Under the pieces are notes generated by a model. That model was given only the letters and a program-made list of their open reading frames with translations. It was not told where the DNA came from and did no database searches. This document shows positions 6,164-12,018 of a DNA stretch of 12,018 nucleotides, piece by piece. Source of the DNA: Pseudomonadota bacterium (GTDB lineage: Bacteria > Pseudomonadota > Alphaproteobacteria > Micropepsales > Micropepsaceae); contig JAKAVI010000109.1 in assembly GCA_021817355.1 (NCBI GenBank), positions 1 to 12,018 on the forward strand, read 5' to 3'. A program made the position numbers and the translations under genes. Within the stretch, counting starts at the first letter, position 1. Each line of letters begins with the position of its first letter.

Positions 6164-7308
6164 CAATCATGTTTCAGCATGTTGCGGGCGATGACGAGCT
6201 GCTGAATCTGGCTGGTACCTTCATAGATACGAAAGATGCGAACATCGCGGTAGAAGCGCTCAATGCCATAATCGGTAATATAGCCGGCGCCGCCGAAAAT
6301 CTGCACCGTGCGGTCTGCCACCCGTCCGACCATTTCGGACGCGAAATATTTGGTACACGAAGCTTCCATCGTCACATTGAGGCCGGCGTCGCGCTTGGCC
6401 GCAGCATCGAGCACCATGCAGCGCGCGGCATAGGCCTCGGTCTTGCAATCGGCGAGCATCCCCTGAATCAGCTGAAACTCGGCAATCGGTTGACCGAACT
6501 GTTCGCGCGTACGTGCATAGTTCAGCGCCTCGCGGATCAGCCGCTCAGCCAATCCGACACAGACCGCCGAAATATGAAGGCGCCCACGATCAAGGACCTG
6601 CATCGCCACCTTGAAGCCCTCGCCTTCTTCGCCGAGTCTGCACTCGGCAGGCACCCGCACGTCCTCAAATACCACATCACAAATATGTGCGCCCTGCTGA
6701 CCCATTTTCCGCTCCGGGCGTCCCACCGAAATTCCCGGCGTCGCCGCCGGTACGATGAAGGCGGTGACACCCGAAGCCCCCCGCTTGTTGGGATCGGTAC
6801 GGGCCAAGAGTGTGAACATGCGTGCGCGATTGGCATTGGTGATGTAGCGTTTGGTGCCGTTGACGACATAATGATCGCCATCGCGCCGGGCCTGCACCCT
6901 GAGCGACGCCGCGTCCGAACCGGCACCGGGCTCGGTCAATGCGAAGCTCGCAACCACCTCGCCGCTGGCAAGCTTGGGCAGCCAGTTGCGCTTCTGTTTT
7001 TGGGTACCAAACATGACCACGCCTTGGCTGCCGATCCCGACATTGGTACCGATCACGGAACGAAAGGCCGGAGAGGTCTGACCAAGTTCGAACATGACCT
7101 TCACTTCCTCAGTCATGGAGAGGCCAAGACCGCCATATTCCTCTGGAACGGAAAGACCAAAAAGGCCAAGGCTGCGCATCTCGGCGATAATGTCGTCAGG
7201 CACCAGGTCGTCTTCAGCCACCTTGGCTTCGATCGGCACACAGCGCTCGGTCACGAAGCGGCGGACCGTGTCTATGAATTGCTGGAGGGTTTCAGCATCG
7301 AGCGCCAT
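6163..7308 (-). CDS. Acyl-CoA dehydrogenase (possibly isobutyryl-CoA or short-chain type)
   Basis: A 381-residue FAD enzyme of the acyl-CoA dehydrogenase family, which makes the alpha,beta-double bond in acyl-CoA and passes electrons to ETF. The N-terminal helical domain is followed by the FAD/substrate motif FALTEPGAGSD (122-132), the beta-domain with YVVNGTKRYITNA (147-159), and the C-terminal domain with QIFGGAGYITDY (336-347). The catalytic base is Glu363 in RIYEGTSQIQ, the position used by short-, medium-chain and isobutyryl enzymes and different from isovaleryl-CoA dehydrogenase. The nearby mmsA and HIBCH-like genes suggest a branched-chain substrate, but the sequence alone does not decide this. 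ATG 7308 is chosen because GAGAGA lies about 7 nt upstream and the N-terminus matches the family; the open frame extends further, to 7530, without family-like sequence. It is the first gene of an apparent operon and has a candidate promoter and operator just upstream. Confidence 0.92.
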   Translation of the reverse strand: MALDAETLQQFIDTVRRFVTERCVPIEAKVAEDDLVPDDIIAEMRSLGLFGLSVPEEYGGLGLSMTEEVKVMFELGQTSPAFRSVIGTNVGIGSQGVVMFGTQKQKRNWLPKLASGEVVASFALTEPGAGSDAASLRVQARRDGDHYVVNGTKRYITNANRARMFTLLARTDPNKRGASGVTAFIVPAATPGISVGRPERKMGQQGAHICDVVFEDVRVPAECRLGEEGEGFKVAMQVLDRGRLHISAVCVGLAERLIREALNYARTREQFGQPIAEFQLIQGMLADCKTEAYAARCMVLDAAAKRDAGLNVTMEASCTKYFASEMVGRVADRTVQIFGGAGYITDYGIERFYRDVRIFRIYEGTSQIQQLVIARNMLKHD

Positions 7309-7325
7309 TTGAGGTCTCTCTTGAG

Positions 7326-7365
7326 TTGCAGAGTGCAAGTTTAGCCGATTTGTGCAGCAGGCCAA
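7326..7365 (-). promoter_or_regulatory. Candidate promoter with TTGCA-N3-TGCAA palindrome before the acyl-CoA dehydrogenase gene
   Basis: Read on the minus strand, TTGGCC (7360-7365) and TAAACT (7338-7343) are separated by 16 bp, each matching 4 of 6 sigma-70 consensus bases. The predicted transcription start, about 7 nt downstream, falls inside a perfect 5-3-5 inverted repeat, TTGCA CTC TGCAA (7326-7338). An operator overlapping the start site would fit repression by a dimeric regulator that senses an acyl-CoA or catabolic signal. The regulator is not identified and none is encoded in the window. Confidence 0.35.
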
Positions 7366-7481
7366 TGCGGCGGATCTGTGCCCGCCACCCGCACGTGCGC
7401 AATGACCCCCGTGGCGATGGGCAGGGCAGGCGCGATGTGCGCGAACAAGGACGCAGCAGCAAGCCTGCCGCCTCTGCCCAT

Positions 7482-7508
7482 CCGCCAGGGGCCTGGCGGG
7501 ACATGTCC
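7482..7508. repeat. Two abutting perfect palindromes
   Basis: CCGCCAGG and CCTGGCGG form an 8-bp inverted repeat around GG (7482-7499). GGACATGTCC (7499-7508) is a 10-bp self-complementary site starting on the last base of that repeat. Both lie in the intergenic region about 190 bp before the LLM oxidoreductase start. An operator pair for a divergent promoter is possible; function is not shown. Confidence 0.35.
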
Positions 7509-7696
7509 TGGGCACACAGGTTCCCTCCACCCGGCGCGGAGGGCTCGGGCCTTGTCCAGCAGCAAAGAGGCTTGGGTGCGCGGCAGAGCTATGGGATCTG
7601 ACGGGGTGCTACGGTTAGGCTGGCGCCATTGCATCGTAGGTCGCAAAGGCCCATTTCAAGACGTCACCTCCGTTACGGCAAGGTTGCCCGCCCATC

Positions 7697-8737
7697 ATGA
7701 AGCTTTCGGTTCTGGATCAGTCCCCCATCAGGATAGGCGGCACCGCCTCAGAGGCGCTCACCGAAACCATCGCCCTCGCCCGGGCCGCCGAGCGGCTTGG
7801 CTACCATCGTTACTGGGTGGCCGAACACCACAATTCCAACAGCTTTGCCGGATCGGCACCGGAAGTCCTCATCGCCAGGCTGGCCGCGGAGACCAGCCGG
7901 ATCCGGATCGGGTCGGGTGGCGTGATGCTGATGCATTACAGTCCGCTAAAAGTCGCCGAACAGTTTCGCATGCTCGAAATCCTGGCACCGGGGCGCATCG
8001 ATCTGGGCATCGGCCGGGCACCAGGTGCCGATGAGCGCACCAGCCGTGCGCTTCAGGCCGGGCCGCAATCCTTTGGCATCGACGCCTTTCCCAGCCAGGT
8101 CCATCTCCTCGGCCAATTGCTCGACGATGCCTCGGCGGGCTCGCCCTTGCCGGCGGACCACCCCTATCGCGGGATCCACGCCATGCCGCAGGGCAACAGT
8201 CGTCCGGAGCTTTGGCTCCTCGGCTCCGGCATGCATAGCGCCGTCTACGCGGCCGAATTCGGTCTGCCCTTCGCCCATGCGCATTTCATCAGCCCGGACG
8301 GCAGCCTGGAGGCTGTTGAGGCCTACCGCGCTCGCTTCAAACCCTCGGTGTGGTGCGCAGCCCCGCGCGTTGCCATGGGCGTCTCCGCACTTGCTGCGGA
8401 TAGCGCCCAGGAGGCCGAGCGCCTTTCTGCTTCGCGTCAGCTGTGGGCAGTGCGCCTTTTCACCGGTCGTCCGATCGCCTTTCCCTCGCCGCAGGAGGCC
8501 CTTGCCTATGATTATGATGAGCGGGAACGGGCCATCCTCCAGAGCCTTGAGGGCCGGTCGGTGACCGGCACTGCAGCAAAGGTCAGAGACCAGCTTCTTG
8601 ATCTTGCCGCACGCCATGGCGCCGACGAGTTGATCGTCGTGACCATTACCTACGACTTTGCGGCACGACTACGTTCCTACGAATTGCTTGCCGCAGCGTT
8701 CGCGGATGTGAATTGCGGCGCCCGCCCCAACGCTTAA
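7697..8737 (+). CDS. LLM-class flavin-dependent oxidoreductase (luciferase-like monooxygenase family)
   Basis: A 346-residue TIM-barrel flavoprotein of the bacterial luciferase-like family, in the branch of single-chain proteins such as E. coli YhbW (usual length about 330-350). Characteristic segments are LSVLDQSPIR at the N-terminus, ERLGYHRYWVAEHH (32-45), RIGSGGVMLMHYSPLKVAEQ (70-89, flavin pocket region), LAPGRIDLGIGRAPG (96-110) and GSG in the phosphate-binding part (LWLLGSGMHSA). The C-terminal segment SVTGTAAKVRDQLLDLA and DELIVVTITYDF is also typical. Members reduce or use FMN to oxidise varied substrates, but the substrate is unknown here. ATG 7697 is the only sensible start and gives the usual N-terminus; AAGG about 13 nt upstream is a poor ribosome site. 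It stands alone between a divergent and a convergent neighbour. Confidence 0.9.
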   Translation: MKLSVLDQSPIRIGGTASEALTETIALARAAERLGYHRYWVAEHHNSNSFAGSAPEVLIARLAAETSRIRIGSGGVMLMHYSPLKVAEQFRMLEILAPGRIDLGIGRAPGADERTSRALQAGPQSFGIDAFPSQVHLLGQLLDDASAGSPLPADHPYRGIHAMPQGNSRPELWLLGSGMHSAVYAAEFGLPFAHAHFISPDGSLEAVEAYRARFKPSVWCAAPRVAMGVSALAADSAQEAERLSASRQLWAVRLFTGRPIAFPSPQEALAYDYDERERAILQSLEGRSVTGTAAKVRDQLLDLAARHGADELIVVTITYDFAARLRSYELLAAAFADVNCGARPNA

Positions 8738-8844
8738 TGCAAAACGGCCTTCCCTCGGCGAGCCACACCGGCGGGGGCAATAGGCCTCAGGGCCAATGGC
8801 TGAGATCGACCCAGAGCATCTGCACTGCGGTATGGAATGGAATG
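8738..8844. other. Convergent intergenic region
   Basis: 107 bp between the stops of the LLM oxidoreductase gene and the transporter gene. A weak inverted repeat, CTCAG ... CTGAG around 8786-8804, is interrupted and has no T-tract. A bidirectional terminator would be expected here, but I cannot point to a convincing one. Confidence 0.3.
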
Positions 8845-10200
8845 TCACGAGCCCAGTGGCAGAAAACCGATGAGGGCTCCACTCATGGCGCTGGCGAGGG
8901 TTCCGGACACCAGCGCCCGCATGGCCAGCGACACCAGTTCCTGGCGCCGTTCCGGTATCATCGAACTCATGCCTGCAATCATGATGCCGACCGAGCCAAA
9001 ATTGGCAAAACCGCACAGGGCATAAAGCAGGATAAGCCGTACCCTTGGGTCCAGAACGCCGCTTGGCAGTCGCGCCATGTCGACATAGGCGATGAATTCA
9101 TTGAGTACGGTTTTGTCGCCCATCAGCGCACCGGCGGCCTTGGCTTCATGCCAGGGGATGCCGATCACATAGGCAAAAGGTGAAAACGCCCAGCCAAAAA
9201 TCCGCTCCATCGAGAGCGGGGTGCCGCCAATGTCAGGAAGCGCCTGCAGGAGAATGTCAGTGAGATGGACAAGGGCCACAATCACAAGCAGCATCGCCAC
9301 GATTGACAGCCACATGCGCAGTCCGTCTTCCGTGCCACGGGCAATCGCGTCCATACTCGAATGATAGGTCAGTCCTTCAGCGGCATTGGCCGGGGTCGAT
9401 GGTGCGTCCGGCGGTACCATGATGCTGGCGATGATAATGGCGCCGGGCAAGGACAGCATCGAGGCAACGAGAATATGGCCAAGTGCCCCCGGCACCACTG
9501 GCCCCACGATAGTGGCGTAGAGCACGAACACTGTGCCGGCCACCGTAGCAAGGCCGACGGTGCAAAGAATGAACAGCTCGTTGCGCGTGAGTTTTGCCAG
9601 ATAGGGCCGGATGAGCAGGGGCGCCTCGACCATCCCGATGAAGATGGTGGCGGCCGCACCCAGCCCCACCGCGCCGCCAATACCCATGATCTTGCGCAGG
9701 CCGAAGGACAGGCCATGGACCACGACGGACAATATGCGCCAGTACCACAACAGCGCCGCGAGCGCCGAGATCACGATCACCATGGGCAGAATGGCAAAGG
9801 CAAAGCTGGTGAGCCCCAGGGGATTGGTCACGGCAAATGGCGCCGTTCCGCCGCCGACATAGCCGAACACGAAGCCGGTTCCGGCCCGTGTCGCTTTCGT
9901 CAGCGCATCAACGACCCCATTCAGTCTGAGAAGCCCGGCCCGCGCCAGCGGCACCTTGAGCAGCAGAAGCGCAAGCGTGACCTGAATCCCAAGCCCTGTG
10001 GCCACGATGCGTACAGGAAAGGCGCGGCGGTTCTCGCTGAGGAGCCAGGCTATGAACAGAATCAGGCCGATGCCAATGCCGGCCCGCCAATGGTCCCAAT
10101 CCAAAGCCCGCCCCCCCCCCGCGATCTCGTTCCGGCGCACCTTGCCATGCATCCTGCACCGCAGCGCCGGCACTTTGCACCCCCGCTCCCATCGGAGCAT
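8845..10200 (-). CDS. Concentrative nucleoside transporter (CNT / NupC family)
   Basis: A membrane protein of 451 codons from ATG 10200, in the CNT family that brings nucleosides in with H+ or Na+. Many hydrophobic segments are present, starting with GIGIGLILFIAWLLS. Family signatures include IFIGMVEAPLLIRPYLAKL (187-205), GDKTVLNEFIAYVDM (361-375) and CGFANFGSVGIMIAG (396-410), the last two lining the nucleoside and ion sites. ATG 10200 has an excellent GGAGG seven bases upstream, and the codons between it and the transporter body have high GC at third positions. However, the first 32 residues are basic and unlike the family, and they contain GGG from a run of ten G (10111-10120). Relatives normally begin only a few residues before GIGIG, which would match a TTG at 10104 (419 residues); ATG 10152 is a third choice. 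Convergent with the LLM gene, divergent from the acyltransferase. Confidence 0.9.
   Translation of the reverse strand: MLRWERGCKVPALRCRMHGKVRRNEIAGGGRALDWDHWRAGIGIGLILFIAWLLSENRRAFPVRIVATGLGIQVTLALLLLKVPLARAGLLRLNGVVDALTKATRAGTGFVFGYVGGGTAPFAVTNPLGLTSFAFAILPMVIVISALAALLWYWRILSVVVHGLSFGLRKIMGIGGAVGLGAAATIFIGMVEAPLLIRPYLAKLTRNELFILCTVGLATVAGTVFVLYATIVGPVVPGALGHILVASMLSLPGAIIIASIMVPPDAPSTPANAAEGLTYHSSMDAIARGTEDGLRMWLSIVAMLLVIVALVHLTDILLQALPDIGGTPLSMERIFGWAFSPFAYVIGIPWHEAKAAGALMGDKTVLNEFIAYVDMARLPSGVLDPRVRLILLYALCGFANFGSVGIMIAGMSSMIPERRQELVSLAMRALVSGTLASAMSGALIGFLPLGS
10111..10120 (-). repeat. Ten-base homopolymer (poly-G on the coding strand) in the transporter N-terminal region
   Basis: An uninterrupted run of ten C on the plus strand, read as ten G in the transporter gene, between the well-supported ATG 10200 and the first membrane segment. 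With ten G the frame from ATG 10200 reaches the transporter body. With nine or twelve G, a different upstream ATG (in GATGGGAGCG at about 10193) would be in frame instead. Such runs are prone to slippage in replication and to length errors in sequencing. Confidence 0.7.
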
Positions 10201-10373
10201 CCAGGCGCCTCCACCCTGAAGCAGGTCCCCGCCATGGCCTGGACACGGGACCTCGCTTCCTAACTGAGCATGCCATTATCCCCACGCCAATCGGCAGGCG
10301 GGATTAATAATGGGTTACGCATCCGCCACCGGCCGGGCTATATGCCGTGCGGGACCCTCTTGTCTGCACACCA
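10201..10373. promoter_or_regulatory. Divergent region between transporter and acyltransferase genes, with inverted repeat
   Basis: The ribosome site of the transporter (GGAGG on the minus strand, 10208-10212) lies here. AGGTCCC (10223-10229) and GGGACCT (10247-10253) form a perfect 7-bp inverted repeat around a 17-nt loop that itself contains GCCATGGC. In the transporter mRNA this would be a leader hairpin just before the ribosome site, or in DNA an operator. AT-rich patches (ATTAATAATGG near 10304-10314, GATAATGG on the minus strand near 10270-10277) are possible -10 regions, without clear -35 partners. Confidence 0.3.
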
Positions 10374-11549
10374 ATGTCCGAGCCCGCCAAGCCCGTCCGC
10401 GAAATCCGCGCCCTCACCGGCGCGCGCGCGCTGCCGCCACTTTTTCTCGTGCTTTATCACTATCACGAAGGTCACGGTTATCAGCACGTGCCCTGGTTCG
10501 ATATCTTCGTGGCCAAAGGCTATCTGTGGGTCGAATTCTTCTTCGTCCTGTCCGGCTTCATCCTGACCTATGTCTATTTCTCGCGCTGGCAGAGCCTTTT
10601 CACCCTCAAGGGCTATGGCCAGTTTCTGCGCAATCGCCTGGCGCGGCTCTATCCGGTGCATCTGGCGATGATCATTGTGCTTGGGATCATGCTCGTGGTG
10701 ATGCGGGCCCTTGCGCATGCCGGCGGCTATGTCTCGGTGTTCGATCTGCCGATTTACCATCCCGATATGAGCCTTCGGGCGCTGGCACTCAATCTTCTCC
10801 TGATTCAGGCCTGGCACGTCATGGGACATCTGAGCTGGAACGGGGTGGCCTGGTTCATCAGCGTCGAGTTCGCTTTGTGCCTTGCCTTCCCGATCTTTGC
10901 CTTTGCGGCACGTGGCAGCGTCGCACGCGCCCTGCTCCTGCTGGTATTGGGCTTCATCACACTGCGCAACCTGGCGCTCACCTCAGGTCACGGCCTTGAT
11001 CTGACTTTCGACCTCGGCCTTGTGCGCGGGTTTGCCGATTTTGCCATCGGCGTGGCACTTGCCATGCTTCACCGCCACTTGAACCCAAAGCTCGCGCGTC
11101 TGCCGGATGCGGCGTTCACGCTCGCGCAGCTGCTCGTTTTCGGGACATTTTTTTACGTCATGTACCACACCGGATGGGCGCACAATCCAATGGATGTATG
11201 GGTTGCCGGAGCGATGACTTTGATCGTGGCCAGCCTTGCCTTTGATCGCGGTGCCCTTGCCCGCCTGTTCATGCGAAAGCCGCTGCAACGCCTCGGGGAA
11301 TGGTCCTACGCCATCTACATGGGGCAGACGGCACTTCTCATGCTGCTGCGCTTCCTGCAGCAGCGAATCTACCCGCAGGAGCTGGTAACACATTATCGGC
11401 TGGTGCACGTCCTGGAGCCCACGCTGCTGGTGCCCGCCTGTGTCTTGTGGGGCTATGTGCTGTATCGGCTGGTGGAGAAGCCTGCCAATCGCTGGTTGCG
11501 CGGTCCAGCCGCACCCATACTGGCCCCGTCAGCCGAACGGGCGACTTGA
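10374..11549 (+). CDS. Acyltransferase-3 family membrane protein
   Basis: A 391-residue integral membrane acyltransferase of the Acyltransferase_3 family (OafA/YrhL-like), which transfers acetyl or other acyl groups to cell-surface glycans, lipids or small molecules. Diagnostic features are REIRALTGARALPPLFLVLY with His29 right after it (the conserved His of the first membrane helix), GYLWVEFFFVLSGFIL (49-64), and RNRLARLYPVH (86-96). About ten hydrophobic helices follow, and the C-terminus ends with the common YRLVEKPANRWLR. No SGNH domain is attached, as the protein stops soon after the membrane part. The frame is open from GTG 10347; ATG 10374 is preferred because MSEPAKPVREIRALTG resembles family N-termini, though neither start has a good ribosome site. 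The substrate is unknown. The SDR gene follows 57 bp downstream on the same strand. Confidence 0.9.
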   Translation: MSEPAKPVREIRALTGARALPPLFLVLYHYHEGHGYQHVPWFDIFVAKGYLWVEFFFVLSGFILTYVYFSRWQSLFTLKGYGQFLRNRLARLYPVHLAMIIVLGIMLVVMRALAHAGGYVSVFDLPIYHPDMSLRALALNLLLIQAWHVMGHLSWNGVAWFISVEFALCLAFPIFAFAARGSVARALLLLVLGFITLRNLALTSGHGLDLTFDLGLVRGFADFAIGVALAMLHRHLNPKLARLPDAAFTLAQLLVFGTFFYVMYHTGWAHNPMDVWVAGAMTLIVASLAFDRGALARLFMRKPLQRLGEWSYAIYMGQTALLMLLRFLQQRIYPQELVTHYRLVHVLEPTLLVPACVLWGYVLYRLVEKPANRWLRGPAAPILAPSAERAT

Positions 11550-11606
11550 CCGGCTTGGGCTGGATCGTCCATCACTTCCTGCAGTCTATCGCATAGGAGT
11601 TCTGTC

Positions 11607-12018
11607 ATGACCATTCGCTTCGACGGCAAAGTCGCCATCGTCACCGGTGCCGGCGGCGGACTTGGGCGCGCTCATGCCCTGGAATTGGCGCGCCGCGGCG
11701 CCAAGGTGGTGGTCAATGACCTGGGCGGCTCGGTGGATGGTACCGGTGGCAGCTCGGAGGCGGCCCAGAAGGTTGTGACCGAAATCAAGGCTGCGGGCGG
11801 TGAAGCCATTGCCAACGGCGCCTCGGTCACCGACGACGCTGGCGTCGCCCATCTGGTCAAGCAGACCATGGATACTTGGGGCCGCATCGACGTGCTCATC
11901 GCCAATGCCGGCATCCTGCGCGACAAGAGCTTCGCGAAGATGGAGCTCAAGGATTTTACCGCGGTGATGGATGTCCACGTCATGGGCAGCGTCAAGCCCT
12001 GCAAGGCAGTCTGGCAGA
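11607..12018 (+). CDS. SDR-family dehydrogenase, N-terminal part (multifunctional-enzyme-2-like 3-hydroxyacyl-CoA dehydrogenase)
   Basis: The first 137 residues of a short-chain dehydrogenase/reductase, cut by the right edge. The Rossmann motif TGAGGGLG is at 13-20, followed by VVVNDLGG (34-41), whose Asp favours NAD+ over NADP+, and IANAG at 98-102. The pattern LGRAHALELARRGAKVVVNDLGG and the insertion with VDGTGGSSEAAQKVV resemble the dehydrogenase domain of peroxisomal multifunctional enzyme type 2 (HSD17B4) and bacterial single-domain relatives linked to fatty-acyl or steroid side-chain oxidation. The catalytic Tyr-x3-Lys lies beyond the window, so activity cannot be verified. ATG 11607 has AGGAG eight bases upstream. 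It may be co-transcribed with the acyltransferase gene 57 bp before it, though the good ribosome site and unrelated function leave that open. Confidence 0.88.
   Translation, partial: MTIRFDGKVAIVTGAGGGLGRAHALELARRGAKVVVNDLGGSVDGTGGSSEAAQKVVTEIKAAGGEAIANGASVTDDAGVAHLVKQTMDTWGRIDVLIANAGILRDKSFAKMELKDFTAVMDVHVMGSVKPCKAVWQ

Larger units (their letters stand above)
7309..7696. other. Divergent intergenic region with several perfect palindromes
   Basis: 388 bp between the minus-strand acyl-CoA dehydrogenase and the plus-strand LLM oxidoreductase. No gene is supported: frames on both strands are short and unlike any family. Besides the promoter/operator near 7326-7365, it holds CGCACGTGCG (7390-7399), the stem CCGCCAGG-GG-CCTGGCGG (7482-7499) and GGACATGTCC (7499-7508), the last two directly abutting. 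There is no T-tract after the stem, so it is not a standard terminator. Confidence 0.55.

Noticed and set aside
6019..7344. Plus-strand open frame of 441 codons
   Set aside because: It is the antisense shadow of the acyl-CoA dehydrogenase and glycosylase genes, a common effect of high GC coding DNA.
9361..10263. Plus-strand open frame of 300 codons
   Set aside because: It is antisense to the membrane-spanning transporter gene and rich in His, Gln and Asp as expected from reversed hydrophobic codons.
1..12018. Search for CRISPR arrays, tRNA or rRNA genes, intact insertion sequences, att sites and defence modules
   Set aside because: No repeated spacer pattern, tRNA-like fold, transposase or nuclease-type gene could be recognised on either strand.

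Overview
The window reads as ordinary high-GC chromosomal DNA of an alphaproteobacterium. This is inferred from codon use, from Shine-Dalgarno-type starts and from the mix of acyl-CoA enzymes, an LLM-class oxidoreductase, a CNT nucleoside transporter and an iron-sulfur type uracil-DNA glycosylase. The order or genus cannot be fixed from sequence alone. There is no RNA gene, CRISPR array, intact insertion sequence, phage gene or recognisable defence system.

Layout, left to right: (1) positions 1-674, minus strand, the first 224 codons of an exported protein of unknown family, cut by the left edge; (2) a 370-bp divergent intergenic region; (3) 1045-2079, plus, a 3-hydroxyisobutyryl-CoA hydrolase-like enzyme; (4) 2080-2849, a scarred stretch with a GFA-domain gene that loses its second half at 2640 and, on the other strand, a small tail-like reading frame just after mmsA; (5) 2850-7308, four minus-strand genes in the order acyl-CoA dehydrogenase, uracil-DNA glycosylase, lipoprotein alpha/beta hydrolase, mmsA, the first three overlapping; (6) a 388-bp divergent promoter region; (7) 7697-8737, plus, an LLM-class flavin oxidoreductase; (8) 8845-10200, minus, a CNT nucleoside transporter whose N-terminal coding region holds a run of ten G; (9) 10374-11549, plus, an acyltransferase-3 membrane protein; (10) 11607 to the right edge, plus, an SDR dehydrogenase cut by the window.

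Functionally, the hydrolase, the acyl-CoA dehydrogenase and MmsA fit steps of valine degradation (isobutyryl-CoA to methacrylyl-CoA, hydrolysis of 3-hydroxyisobutyryl-CoA, methylmalonate semialdehyde to propionyl-CoA). They are not in one operon, and the enoyl-CoA hydratase and 3-hydroxyisobutyrate dehydrogenase steps are not in the window. I did not find a convincing new multi-gene system. The points most worth a second look are the poly-G tract in the transporter gene, the 70-nt dual-coding overlap between the glycosylase and the lipoprotein hydrolase, the gene-decay scar between the two valine genes, the unknown exported protein at the left edge, and a promoter with a TTGCA-N3-TGCAA palindrome in front of the acyl-CoA dehydrogenase.
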